From Baffinella frigidus (taxonomy: Eukaryota > Cryptophyceae > Cryptomonadales > Baffinellaceae), in contig MU647372.1 in the NCBI GenBank assembly GCA_026770585.1, forward strand, positions 46,913-65,684: a stretch of DNA of 18,772 nucleotides, given 5' to 3'. The notes under the pieces were generated by a model, which was not told the DNA's origin, did no database searches, and worked only from the letters and a program-made list of their open reading frames with translations. Below, one piece after another: positions 1-8,635 of the stretch. Each line of letters begins with the position of its first letter. The stretch's first letter is position 1. The position numbers and the translations under genes are program-made.

Positions 1-230
1 CCCCCCATTTTTCGTCACAATTCCCGCTCTGGGGGGACTCGGGCGTGATTTTGTTGAGTAAGCAAATACGCCTGAATAGCTATTGTTGTTGTTCTGCGTA
101 AGCAAAACTGCCTGAATAAACCCTAACGGGGGCTCCAAAATGGAGACCAGTCCAGAATTACCAGAATTATTTGCCCCCTCGCTATCCGACCAAGGCCTCA
201 ACCCTAAACCTAAACCCTAAGGGGGGCGAC

Positions 231-341
231 CTCGGCGAGGCCAGCCTTGGCACCGTGCGCACTACAACCTACGCCCAAACCCCCAAACCCCCAATAAAAC
301 CTGCACCCGAAACCTCAGCCAGGCCGGCGCTGGCGCCATGG
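231..341 (-). repeat. Two tail echoes of gene 1 exon 6
   Basis: 314-341 reads HGASAGLAE and then donor GTTTCG. 231-265 reads AHGAKAGLAE and then GTCGCC. Both keep the exon 3' end and splice donor but lack the 5' part and acceptor. They lie in the next intron, among C-rich telomere-like tracts. Confidence 0.75.
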
Positions 342-401
342 ACCTTAAACCCTAGACCCCCCCCCCTCAACCCTTAACTCTTACTCCTATAAGCCCGAAA
401 C

Positions 402-472
402 CTCTGCAAGGCCGGCGTTGGCGCCGTGCGCGGCCTCCGGCGTGAACCGCATCGTCGCCCCGTCGCTGCCGC
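402..472 (-). CDS. Gene 1 exon 6: GATMRF / HGANAGL region
   Basis: Acceptor CAG at 473-475, donor GTTTCG after 402, phase 1 in and phase 0 out. Encodes GSDGATMRFTPE then AAHGANAGLAE, a hallmark region of CcP/APX proteins. Tail echoes at 314-341 and 231-265 keep the donor. No convincing exon 7 was found in 1-230, so it should lie off the left edge. Confidence 0.9.
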
Positions 473-3400
473 CTGAGGTTTTCGTGTTTGGGGTTTAGGC
501 TTTCGTGTGTGGGGTGTGGGGTTTGGGGTTTGGGGATTAGGGGTTAGGGTTTAGGATTTTGTGGTTTGTGGTTTGGGTTTTGGGGTTTGTGGTTTGGGGT
601 TTGGGGTGTGGGGTTGGGGGTGTGGGGTTTGGAGTTTGGAGTTTGGGGTGTAGGGTTCAGGAGTTTGGGGTTTGGGGTTTGGGGTTTGGGGTTTAGGGTC
701 CAGGTTTTGAGGGGTGGGGTTATCGGGGGAGGCGCACCAGTCTCTGGCCTTAGCTCAGAGGGAGCCGCGCCCCCCCCTCGGACCTTACAGTAGTAGGCCT
801 ATACTTATGCCCCTACGGTGACCCCAGGGGGGGGGGGGCGCACAAGTCTTGATCACAGCATGGGTTGAGGGTTGAAGGTTGAGGGTTGGGGGTTGAGGTT
901 TGAGGTTTGAGGTTTGAGGTTTGAGGTTTGAGGTTTGAGGGTGCAGGGTGCAGGTTGCAGGGTGCAGGGTGCAGGGTGCAGGGTGCAGGGTTGAGTGTTG
1001 AGGGTTTAGCGGGAGGATGTCAGGGGGTGCGCAGCAGTCTTGATGTTAGCGTCGTAGGTATCACGCCGCCCCCTAGGACCAGAGTAGCGCCATAGGTATC
1101 CCTCAAGTGGCGGACGGGCGATTAGTCGCCCTAACTCGCAGGTCCTAGGGCCCTACCGTAGGGCGCATGCACCTACTCGCCACTTGAGGGATAGGCCTAC
1201 TGCAGGGTCCTGGGGGGTTGCGCACCAGTCTTGGTGGTAGCGTCGTAGGTGTCCGAGGCGTGGCACGCGAGGCGGACCAGGACGGGACTGGCGTTGGGGG
1301 AATTTCCTGCGGCAGACGGTTCGAATTCGAACCGTCCTCCCAAGGAAACGCCTCAAGATCCATCCTCGATTCGATCCACTTCGTACTTCGGGGTTCAGAA
1401 TGTACCGGTCTTGGTGGTAACGTCGTAGGTGCCTGAGGCGTGCCACGCGAGGCGGACCAGGAGGGGACTGGATTGGGGGTTGGGGATTAGGGTCTGGGGT
1501 TGAGGGGTTGGGGCTGAGGGTATAGGGGTTAGGGGTCAGGGTTTAGGGTTTGGGGTTTGGGGTTTGGGGTTTGGGGTTATTAAGGGTTTAGGGTGCAAGG
1601 TTTGGGGCTTGGGGTTTAGGATTTAGGGTTTAGGGTTTGGGGTTTAGGGTTTATGGTTGAGGGTTTAAGGTTCAGGGTTTAGGGTTTAGGGTTTAGGGTT
1701 TGGGATTTAGGGTTAGGGTGTAGGGTTTAGGGTGAAGGGTGTGGGAGACCCGCTGGAGCCGTCGTCGAAGCCCCCCTCGTCGAGGACCGCCGTGACGTCC
1801 TTGCCCGAGCCGCTCAGGAATGACTTATGGCGAATCCGGCCGGACATCTTCGGTTTCTCTCGTAAAGTGGCCGATTCCTGGTACAAATAAATAGAAAGAC
1901 GGTGCAGGGAGGGGGACCCGATGGAGCCGTCGTCGTAGTTATCCTCATCGAGGATCGCCGCGACGTCCTTGCCCGAGCCGCTTAGGAATGACTTATGGCG
2001 AATCCGGCCGGACATCTTCGGTTTCTCTCGTAAAGTGGCCGATTCCTGGTACAAATAAATAGAAAGACGGTGCAGGGAGGGGGACCCGATGGAGCCGTCG
2101 TCGTAGTTATCCTCATCGAGGATCGCCGCGACGTCCTTGCCCGAGCCGCTTAGGAATGACTTATGGCGAATCCGGCCGGACATCTTCGGTTTCTCTCGTA
2201 AAGTGGCCGATTCCTGGTACACATAAATAGAAAGACGGTGCAGGGAGGGGGACCCGATGGAGCCGTCGTCGTAGTTATCCTCATCGAGGATCGCCGCGAT
2301 GTCCTTGCGCACCGCCGCGAAGTCCACCTGCCGATCGAGACCTTGCTTAGAGAGATACACAACCTCTATCCGCTACCGAGCGAGGACGGGACACAATTTT
2401 AAAAACTTTGAACTGAATCCTGAAGGAAATGGACTTTTAAAATGAAAAGCCAGGACCGGAATCCCGGTCCTGACTGTCTTATATGTGCCGAGTTGGCTCG
2501 ACAGCGGGGAGGGATAAAACGCGTTTGTCACGCCGCGAAGTCCACCAGCCGATCCATAAACGTCGGTTATCAATTACTAATGCCCGGTTGTTATCAATTA
2601 CTAATGGCTGGTTATCAATTACTAATGGCCGGTTATCAATTACTAATGACCGGTTATTAATCAAGGTCTTGGGTAGAGATAGAAAGGCGTCGAAGCCCTC
2701 CTCGTCGAGGATCGCCGCGAAGTCCACCTGCCGATCGAGACCTTGCTTAGATAAGAGACCTTAATTAGAGAGATAAAAGACCTTGATTAGAAAGATAACA
2801 CGCGTTTATCACGGATCGACCCCTGTTGAAAAGGACCTGTCCAACTGCCCAGAGGAGCGCGCCGCTTACGACCCACCAACCCTCACAGTCTGGGCAAATC
2901 GGGAAAAATGGCTCCAAAAATCCCCTTGAAGGCCGTCGGATTCCGACGGCCTCCAAGGGGATTTGGTGTTTTTGACTTTTTTTATTTGCCCTAGTTGTGA
3001 GGGTTGGTGGACATACCCTCTGTTTGTGGATGCGTACCCTCCGTCAATGTAGTGGGAATCCTCCGTTTATGGAAGGGTACCCTCGTTTATGGATGTGTTA
3101 ACTCCTGATAGAGCACCGCCGCGAGGTCCACCTTCCGCGCGATTGGTTCGAGAGAAACAATGGTACCACCCCTTGATTGATACCAAAACTCAACGACGTC
3201 CCCATCCAGGTTTGCGCTAGAGAGAGACAGAGTGTCGTGAATTGATACCAACACGGCCGCCATGCATGCACCCCCAAAGAGGTTACACGTGCAGAGGGGG
3301 CAGGCGCCGTTGACGGGTGTGTCCACGCTAGACTGCTGGAGGGGGTACCTCCCTTTGGGAACGCCAATGTTGGCGTAGCACTATCCCAAAAGTAAACCAT

Positions 3401-4251
3401 TTCCCCTTATTTTCCTTCCAGGGAATTGACTTTTGGCGACCCCTTCCAAGAATCTGGCGTGGCGTGCAGAGGGGGCAGGCGCCGTTGACGGATGTGTACC
3501 CTCCATTTATGAAGGGAGACGTCTCCGTGTAGGATGTGCACCCTCCATTTAAGGATGAATATACCCTCCATGTAAGGATGAAAATCTTCCGTTGATGCAA
3601 CGGCTGGTGGTCAGGTATTGACACCCAGCGGTGAGCAGGGGCGCGCAACCTTGGGCTCGGCCGCGAAGGCAGTCACTGCCCCGAACCCGAACCCCAGCGC
3701 CGCCGCCGCCGCGACGCCGCCAGCCGCCAGCTTGTACCCTGGTTGCAGGGAAGAATTCTTCAGCTGAAGGCGCCCCGGTGTCCTCAACACGACTGATGTT
3801 GGCGGTGGAATGGTTGGGAGAGCCACAGACCTCACATGTATCAGGAAGCATCGCAGTGTATGAAGACCTCACATGCATAATCAATATTCCTCCCTTGCAA
3901 ACTCCCAACAGCCATATAGCTGAACGCAGTGCAGGTATGGGATAAGCCAACATCCCGAGATCTCTCTCGCCAGCACGGACCTGTCGGGCGGGCGCTGGCT
4001 GCAGCGGCGCGGGCGCCGGTCGAGAAGGCACGGCGGGCCGCAGGGCCTGCGCAAGGCCACGCCCGGAGATCGGAGTCAGTGAGAGGCGACGAGCAAACTC
4101 TAAAACTGATGAGCACTGAAACCACCCGGGCGAGGATCAGGGGCAGGAGATGCAAGATCGGGGGAGCGATGCGTGTTTTGGGGTTGCGAGAGGGGGTCTG
4201 ACCCTTGGCGACGCGCGCGGCGGAGCGCAAGAAAGAGCGGGCGAACGTCAT
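402..4251 (-). CDS. Gene 1: class I heme peroxidase (cytochrome c peroxidase / ascorbate peroxidase type), six exons, 3' end off the window
   Basis: Class I heme peroxidases reduce H2O2 with cytochrome c or ascorbate as electron donor. Exons on the minus strand are 4203-4251, 3981-4046, 3650-3738, 2254-2327, 1406-1467 and 402-472. All introns are GT..AG, and phases 1,1,0,2,1,0 agree at every junction (411 nt, 137 codons). The product starts MTFARSFLRSAARVAK, has the presequence motif RRAFST, then a hydrophobic Ala/Gly-rich stretch ending AVTAFAAEPK. The peroxidase fold follows: an AAILDEDNYDDGS segment, LVRLAWHASGTYD with distal Arg, Trp and His, GATMRF, and HGANAGLAE. The family motifs and unbroken phase make the identification strong. 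The presequence plus hydrophobic segment suggests sorting to the mitochondrial intermembrane space, as for CcP; a plastid location is possible. The proximal His and the Trp that separates CcP from APX lie beyond the left edge. Introns 3-5 are filled with exon echoes, and introns 4-5 also hold telomere-like repeats. Confidence 0.88.
481..720 (+). repeat. Telomere-like block in gene 1 intron 5 (distal)
   Basis: Mostly TTTGGGG and GTGTGGGG units, G-rich on +. It begins directly upstream (in transcript sense) of the exon 6 acceptor. Confidence 0.88.
863..1010 (+). repeat. G-rich heptamer block in gene 1 intron 5
   Basis: Runs of GGTTTGA and then GGTGCAG, both 7-bp variants of the telomere-like motif, each locally homogeneous as if expanded from one variant. 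Confidence 0.88.
1034..1287 (-). repeat. Echoes of gene 1 exon 5, one full length
   Basis: 1226-1287 is a 62-nt copy, the same length as exon 5, with CAG acceptor and GTGCGC donor; it reads LVRLACHASDTYD, so distal Trp is Cys. 1034-1070 is a shorter, more decayed copy (DTYDANIKT). A still shorter trace of the exon end is near 840-860. Decay increases with distance from the true exon. Confidence 0.78.
1093..1196. mobile_element. Short inverted-repeat element in intron 5
   Basis: Arms with core TATCCCTCAAGTGGCG and its complement enclose about 60 bp between two exon 5 echoes. It looks like a MITE. No clear target duplication was seen. Confidence 0.5.
1300..1355. repeat. Small inverted repeat centred on a perfect palindrome
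   Basis: A 20-bp palindrome (ACGGTTCGAATTCGAACCGT) at 1316-1335 has partly matching outer arms (TTTCCT..AGGAAA). It lies between exon 5 and its full-length echo and could form a hairpin. Confidence 0.5.
1406..1467 (-). CDS. Gene 1 exon 5: distal catalytic helix
   Basis: Acceptor CAG at 1468-1470, donor GTACAT after 1406, phase 2 in and phase 1 out. Encodes PLLVRLAWHASGTYDVTTKT. The Arg, Trp and His of RLAWH are the distal heme-pocket residues of class I peroxidases. A second full-length copy at 1226-1287 has Trp replaced by Cys. Confidence 0.92.
1471..1742 (+). repeat. Telomere-like block in gene 1 intron 4
   Basis: TTTAGGG and TTTGGGG heptamers fill the space between the exon 5 acceptor and the 168-bp repeat, G-rich on +. 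In the transcript this gives a C-rich tract abutting the acceptor. Confidence 0.9.
1750..2253 (-). repeat. 168-bp tandem repeat of the exon 4 tail plus intron start
   Basis: Three units of 168 bp follow exon 4, so its tail occurs four times in all, with donor edges at 2254, 2086, 1918 and 1750. Units read GKDVAAILDEDNYDDGSIG and then GTCCCC; the last is the most diverged (AVLDEGGFDDGSSG). Since 168 is a multiple of 3 and no stop arises, a 215-residue open frame results, which I regard as an artefact of the repeat. An AAG|GAC possible acceptor opens each copy. Confidence 0.9.
2254..2327 (-). CDS. Gene 1 exon 4: N-terminal helix of the peroxidase fold
   Basis: Acceptor CAG at 2328-2330, donor GTCCCC after 2254, phase 0 in and phase 2 out. 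Encodes VDFAAVRKDIAAILDEDN and YDDGSIG, matching the conserved region just before the distal helix in CcP/APX. Partial copies lie on both sides: three in the 168-bp tandem repeat downstream and at least three upstream in intron 3. Confidence 0.88.
2563..2660. repeat. Minisatellite, about 19-22 bp units
   Basis: Four to five copies of GGTTATCAATTACTAATGGC with small changes, within intron 3. AT-rich compared with its surroundings. Confidence 0.85.
2873..3010. mobile_element. 138-bp inverted-repeat element, family A copy 1
   Basis: Ends CCACCAACCCTCACA and its complement. Inside is a second hairpin of CCCCTTGAAGGCCGTCGGA and its near-complement. It shares its terminal ACCAACCCTCAC and its length with the element at 9267-9404. 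No transposase, so a MITE-like non-autonomous element in intron 3. Confidence 0.72.
3020..3600. repeat. Diverged short repeats in intron 3
   Basis: Many variants of GTACCCTCCATTTATGGATG at 3020-3110 and 3485-3595. A longer direct repeat beginning GCAGAGGGGGCAGGCGCCGT occurs near 3292 and 3467. No exon was recognised here apart from the exon 4 echo near 3120. Confidence 0.65.
3650..3738 (-). CDS. Gene 1 exon 3: hydrophobic sorting segment
   Basis: Acceptor CAG at 3739-3741, donor GTTGCG after 3650, phase 1 in and phase 0 out. Encodes GYKLAAGGVAAAAALGFG and FGAVTAFAAEPK. This is a roughly 20-residue Ala/Gly/Phe hydrophobic helix with a small-residue cleavage-like end, as in bipartite CcP leaders. 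Confidence 0.8.
3981..4046 (-). CDS. Gene 1 exon 2: presequence continuation
   Basis: Acceptor CAG at 4047-4049, donor GTCCGT after 3981, phase 1 in and phase 1 out. Encodes PAARRAFSTGARAAAASARP. RRAFST resembles a mitochondrial processing site. The alternative frame (Pro-rich) would break phase with exons 1 and 3. Confidence 0.78.
4203..4251 (-). CDS. Gene 1 exon 1: start codon and presequence
   Basis: ATG at 4251-4249 followed by MTFARSFLRSAARVAK, an Arg/Ser/Ala-rich amphipathic start typical of mitochondrial presequences. The donor GTCAGA follows base 4203 (phase 1). The frame stays open upstream to another Met, but that stretch is made of two inverted-repeat elements and has no presequence character, so I chose this ATG. 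Confidence 0.8.
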
Positions 4252-4300
4252 CGTCAAGGTGTCTCTGTTTACAAAGATCGACTTTTGTGCTAAAGTGATT

Positions 4301-4361
4301 CCCGAGGCGGGCCCATCGTCGAAACAAAGGAATCTTTCTTGCCGGACGGGCCCGCCTCGGG
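4301..4361. repeat. 61-bp inverted repeat upstream of gene 1
   Basis: Arms CCCGAGGCGGGCCC (4301-4314) and GGGCCCGCCTCGGG (4348-4361). The same motif recurs near 6442 and 12443. It lies about 50 bp upstream of the start codon, so it may be in the 5' leader or promoter. A role in expression is only a guess. Confidence 0.6.
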
Positions 4362-4395
4362 GTCTCGGCACTTCCCGATCGCCTGTAGCTCGTTC

Positions 4396-4492
4396 CCTGA
4401 AATGTGGCACCCAAGGGTTCCAATGGCGAAGTTTCTCAGAATTTCAAGGGCTACAACTTTGCAATAGGAACCCTTGGGTGCCACATTTCAGG
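4396..4492. mobile_element. 97-bp inverted-repeat element upstream of gene 1
   Basis: Perfect or near-perfect 26-bp arms starting CCTGAAATGTGGCACCCAAG enclose about 45 bp. The size and structure suggest a very short MITE. It lies 145 bp upstream of the gene 1 start codon. Confidence 0.7.
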
Positions 4493-4632
4493 TAAACATG
4501 TTCCTGTGCAAACGGTCGATTGGGGCCCCCTCTCTGTAAAAGTATTTTTTAATATCGAAAATGGGTTTTGGAAATGAAAAAAGAAGTTTGACCAATATTT
4601 GACCAGTAACTTTCAATGGCAATATACATATG

Positions 4633-5221
4633 CACAGAAGTCGTGCCCGGTCCGACCGGGTACCGGCCGGGCACCGGGCCGGGTGCCCGGCCCGGACGGG
4701 TACCCGGTGGGCCGGTTGCCCGGTTGGGCTGAGAGCACCGGGCACCGGTGCCCGGAGGCTGCCCGGCCGGGCCTCCATAAGCTCCATAGGCCGGGCCGGT
4801 GCCCGGTGCCGGTGAGCCGCCGGTGCCCGGCCGGGCATCCGGCCCACCGGGTACCCGGCCGGGCGAGTTTGCGCGGGATCCATGGGCCCGGCAGCCCGGC
4901 CGGGCACCCCGACCGGGCACCAGACTTTCCACCCCTCCCCGGCCGGGGCCCGGGGTCCCCGGCGGGGTCCCCGGCCAGGCACCCGGCCGGGCACCGGGAA
5001 TCCCCGGCCGGGCACCGAAGCCCAGCCGGGGAAGGATGCCCGGCCGGGCACCGGTGCCCGGTCGGGAAAAACCCACCGGACACCGGTGCCCGGTCAGTGC
5101 CCGGCCGGGCCGGGCCGGGCCGGGCACTGTTTGTGGCCCCACCGAGCACCCCCGTTTTGCCCGGGCAATGGGTGCCCGGCCGGGCCGGGCCGGGCCGGGC
5201 AGGCCGGGCACGACTTCTGTG
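4633..5221. mobile_element. 589-bp GC-rich element with perfect 18-bp terminal inverted repeats
   Basis: Left end CACAGAAGTCGTGCCCGG (4633-4650) is matched exactly in reverse complement at 5204-5221. The interior is a dense array of GGTGCCCGGCCGGGCACC-type units, each palindromic. Open frames occur in all directions but are simple translations of the array (Pro/Gly/Arg/Ala) and are not genes. AT-rich flanks make the borders sharp. Confidence 0.8.
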
Positions 5222-5417
5222 AATATATGGGCAAAAAAACGAAGGCTGACACCGACAATCCTGTTTAATAAACACGAAATCAACGAAATCAAGGAAGCTT
5301 AAGCAATCAGCGAAAGCAAAAATGCTTTCTCTGCAGATCCCTTCTACGGAACGGCGTGTCGTTGGGCTATGTTGGGAGAAATTAAAACCTAAAGGACCTA
5401 AAGGACAAGCCATGCTT

Positions 5418-5945
5418 CCTTTCGGGTGTGGGGTTTGGGGGTTGGAATTTAGGGTTTAGGTTTTAGGGTTCAAGGTTTAGGGTTCAGTGTTTAGGGTTTA
5501 GGATGGGGTTGGAAATGGGGTTGGAAATCGCGGGAGGCTGCCTGTACAGTTTTCAGGGTTTAGAATTCAGGGTTCGGGATTTAGATTTAGGGCTCAGGGT
5601 GTAGGGGTTGAAACCGCGGGAGGCTGCTGGTAAAGTTGCTGCGCTGTCTGCGTGATCGACTCCATGAACCTGGGTTGGGGTTGACGGTTTGGGTTTTGGG
5701 GTTCGGGGTTTAGGGTTTAGGGTTTAGGGTTTGGGGTTTAGGGTTTAGGGTTTGGGGTTTAGCGTCAAGGGTGTGGGGTTGGTTTAGAGTCGGGCAAGGG
5801 TTGGTGTAGGGTTGGTGTAGGGTTGGTGCAGGGTTAGTTTAGGGTTTAGGGTTTTATGGTTTAGGGTTTAGGGTTTAGGGTTTTGGGTTGAAGGTTTTGG
5901 GTTTAGGGGTTTAGGGTTTAGGGTTCAGGGTTTAGTATTTAGGAA
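5418..5945 (+). repeat. Telomere-like block, intergenic
   Basis: Degenerate TTTAGGG, TTCAGGG and TTTGGGG units, G-rich on +, interrupted by unique bits such as a GGTTGGTGTA triplication near 5810. Enclosed by the 75-bp inverted copies. Confidence 0.88.
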
Positions 5946-5993
5946 TAGGCCTACCGAAGGAGAGCGGTGCGCGTCCTTTTTCGCAAGAAATCC

Positions 5994-6150
5994 CTACATT
6001 CGATTGGGCTACCAGAACCTTTCTCACTGTGCAGAGGATGGGCGAAGAATCAGAAAAACCAGTCAGGGGATCCCTACATTCGATTGAGCTGCCAGAGTTT
6101 TTCTCTATGCAGAGGATGGGCGAAGAATCAGAAAAACCAGACAGGGGAAC
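5994..6150. repeat. 79-bp direct repeat, two copies
   Basis: Copies begin CCTACATTCGATTG near 5994 and 6073, both containing GCAGAGGATGGGCGAAGAAT and CAGAAAAACCAG. Neither strand shows a recognised protein, although one minus-strand frame stays open for 74 codons. Confidence 0.85.
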
Positions 6151-6289
6151 GTGCACGAATCCTTTAGGTCCTTTAGGTTTTAATTTCTCCCAACATACGC
6201 CAACGACACGCCCTTCCGTAGAAAGGACTGCAGATGGCCCTGTAATGGAAGATTATCGAACTCATCGAGGACGTGTTCCCTGCCCTTTA

Positions 6290-7070
6290 CTTAATTCAGT
6301 CGTACATCACGATCGCCCCCCCTCATATTCCCTCTCTTTCCTTCTCCATAATTACACATTTCCATCCTTATCCCGCATCCCCCCAACGCTCTTACACCCC
6401 CCCTCTTGACCACTCTGGCTTGTGTGCGAGAGCGGAGTTCCAGGACGGGCCCGCCTCGGGCCCAAAAAAAACGCGAAACTCGGCCGAGTTTTGCGACGAA
6501 CCCGCCTGAGGAAAGGAAGGCGCAGTGAAGCCACTTTTCTCTCTCGTGGAGAGAGGAGGCTCAGCGGATGTTGAAGAGCGTGGTGTCGAGTATCACCATC
6601 GCTACTCCTCACACTCCCTCGCATGACTTCTACGTGGTTACTCACGCCTTCCTCCAAAGCCAAGTGCCTCTCCCTCTGAGAGAGAAGGCTCAGAGTACGT
6701 TGCAGAGCGTGGTGTCGAGGTTCACATCGAACATTGGCGCAGTAAAGCCACGTTCTCTCGCAGCTGTGAGCCTTGGTCGGACAGGTGATGAGCCTGGAGT
6801 CACAGCAGCAGTCCGCCGAGGAGGCCTCTTCTGCACCCGCTTCGCCCGCCATGCTCGCCGAGCGTCTCAGCGTACTTATCTCAGAAAACGAGTTCTAAAA
6901 CTCGTTTTCTTAAGTCAATTCCCCTACAAATCCGTCAACTTATTCTTTACTCTCCGCATAAGTTGACAAAATTGTAAGGGGGTTGACTTAAGAAAACGAG
7001 TTTTAGAACTCGTTTTCTGAGATAAGTACGTTGAAGAGGGCGGCGTCGAGCTTCATCTCCCCATCCTGCC
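6290..7070 (-). repeat. Echoes of gene 2 exon N
   Basis: Copies of the exon end are near 6558-6595 (LDTTLFN), 6690-6725, and 6862-6875 plus 7026-7070 (MKLDAALFN, split by an inserted element). A more decayed relative is near 6290-6420. In each clear copy the exon end is followed within about 10 bp by TGAG. All lie 3' of the proposed last exon. Confidence 0.65.
6876..7025. mobile_element. 150-bp inverted-repeat element inside an exon N echo
   Basis: Arms of about 48 bp start TTATCTCAGAAAACGAGTT and contain a nested palindrome (GAAAACGAG..CTCGTTTTC). GTAC flanks both sides (6872-6875, 7026-7029), fitting a 4-bp target duplication. The exon N echo continues on either side, so this is a clean insertion. 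No coding capacity. Confidence 0.78.
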
Positions 7071-7114
7071 CCCCCTCCGCCTTTAGCTGCGCTGCGGAGC
7101 TCGACAGTCCTTGC

Positions 7115-7199
7115 TCAGCGTATGTTGTAGAGGGTGGTGTCGAGTTTCATCTCGCCGTGGCGGCGCAGGGCCTTGATGCGCGCGAATTTCGAGTCGAAC
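7115..7199 (-). CDS. Gene 2 exon N: proposed terminal exon
   Basis: Acceptor CAG at 7200-7202, phase 2 in. Encodes KFDSKFARIKALRRHGEMKL then DTTLYNIR and a TGA at 7117-7115. In two echoes the sequence after the Asn codon is GTAC rather than ATAC, so the ancestral exon may have ended there with a splice donor. The stop is therefore provisional. Confidence 0.65.
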
Positions 7200-8635
7200 C
7201 TGGTTGTTTCGGGTTTCGGGTTTAGGATTCAGGCTCCATGCTTAAGGTTCAGGGTGTGTTTTAGGGTTTTAAGGTGTAGGGTTTTAGGGTTGTGCAGTGT
7301 AGGGTGTGGGGTGTGGGAAATACTTTTCGCGGATGAGGATACTGCGCCCGGGAGGGTGTCTTGTTTCGTGTTTCGTTTTTCGTTTTTGATGTTTCGTGTT
7401 TTGTGTTTGGGGTGTAAAGTGTAGGGCGTGGGGAGTACTTTTTGCGGATGAGGATGCTGCACCCGAGAGGGTTTTAGGTTTTGGGTTCAGAGGTTAGGTT
7501 TTAGGTTTCTGTTTTGGGTTCAGGGTTTAGGTTTCGGGTTCAGAGGTTAGGGTTTTGGGGGTAAAATCCAAAGAGGGGGACACGATTTGAGGGTTTTAGA
7601 GTGTAGTGTAGAAGCGTGTGGGGAACAATTTTCGCGGATGAGGATACTTAGCCCGAGAGAGTTTCGTGCATCGTTTTCCGTTTTTTTGTGTTTCGTGTTT
7701 AGGTTGTCAAGTGTAGGGTGTAGCACACCCTAAACCCTAATGGGGTGCAGGGTGTGGGGAATACTTTTCGCGGATGAGGATACTGCGGCCGAGGGGGTCC
7801 TTCTCCTCGTCGAACGTCGTCGTGGCCTGCCGCGAGAGAGAGAGAGACTGTTACTTGAGAGAGAGAGAGAGAGAGGGGGGGAGAGGGAGAGGGAGAGGGA
7901 GAGGGAGAGGGAGAGGGAGAGGGAGAAAGAGAGAGACCTTAATTAGAGATAGAGCGAGCTTTATAAGAGAGGAAGAGACCTTTGTAAGAGAGCGAGAGAG
8001 CGAGAGAGCGAGAGAGCGAGAGAGCGAGAGAGCGAGCGAGTGAGTGAGTGAGAGAGTGAGAGAGTGAGAGAGTGAGAGAGCGAGCGAGAGAGAGAGAGAG
8101 AGAGATAGTGTGTGTGAGAGAGGATGAGGATACTGCGGCCGAGGGGGTCCGTCTCCTCGTCGAACGTCATCGTCGCCTGCCGAGAGAGAGAGAGAGACTG
8201 TTACTAGAGAGAGAGAGAGAGAGAGGGAGAGGGAGAGGGAGAGGGAGACTGTTACGAGAGAGAGAGAGAGATAGCGAGAGAGAGAGAGACCTGTATGCGA
8301 GAGAGAGACATTCATTAGAGAGAGGGAGGGAGGGAGGGAGGGAGAGAGAGTGGGAGTGTGACCTTTAAGAAAAGACCCTTACTCCAAACAAGGTCTCACC
8401 GCCCTTGGGTCCCGGGCCGAAGGGCGTTTGAGCGGGCGCGTCGCGACATAGTCTAGCTCCGCCTCACTCCTTGGTCTGGGGTACAAATAAACCACGGTCT
8501 CTTTAGACCGAGAGAGAGACCTGTATTGATTCCAACCGTGCCGTGTATGATCAAAGAGAGAGACGGGGGGGGGGTCCTTCTCCTCGTCGAACGTCGTCGT
8601 CGCCTGCCGCGAGATACCATTTAAGAAAAGACCCT

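Larger units (their letters stand above)
2524..3140 (-). repeat. Upstream echoes of gene 1 exon 4 in intron 3
   Basis: About 2690-2733 reads VDFAAILDEEGF after CGGCAG. 2524-2545 reads VDFAA then a stop. About 3113-3135 reads VDLAAVLYQE. All keep the exon 5' end, and all lie upstream of exon 4. Confidence 0.72.
5331..6233. repeat. Block bounded by 75-bp inverted copies
   Basis: 5331-5406 and 6160-6233 are inverted copies, sharing TTGGGAGAAATTAAAACC, AAAGGACCTAAAGGA and CGTGTCGTTGG, with a few differences. They enclose a telomere-like block and a 79-bp direct repeat. This could be a composite element or a fold-back repeat. No coding function was seen. Confidence 0.75.

Noticed and set aside
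1713-2360. 215-codon minus-strand frame as a stand-alone repeat protein
   Set aside because: Only the first part matches the peroxidase exon; the rest is intron sequence repeated at 168 bp, a multiple of 3, which keeps the frame open by itself.
4488-5413. Several long open frames (up to 266 codons) on both strands
   Set aside because: They are translations of the GC-rich palindromic array, open in many frames at once, Pro/Gly/Arg/Ala only, and no family motif.
5932-6167. Minus- and plus-strand frames over the 79-bp direct repeat as a small gene
   Set aside because: Both strands are open by chance over two copies of the same repeat; no splice or family support.
6273-6509. Plus-strand frame with a plausible segment VFPALYLIQSYITI
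   Set aside because: The DNA aligns with the decayed exon N echoes on the other strand, has no splice support and no recognised family.
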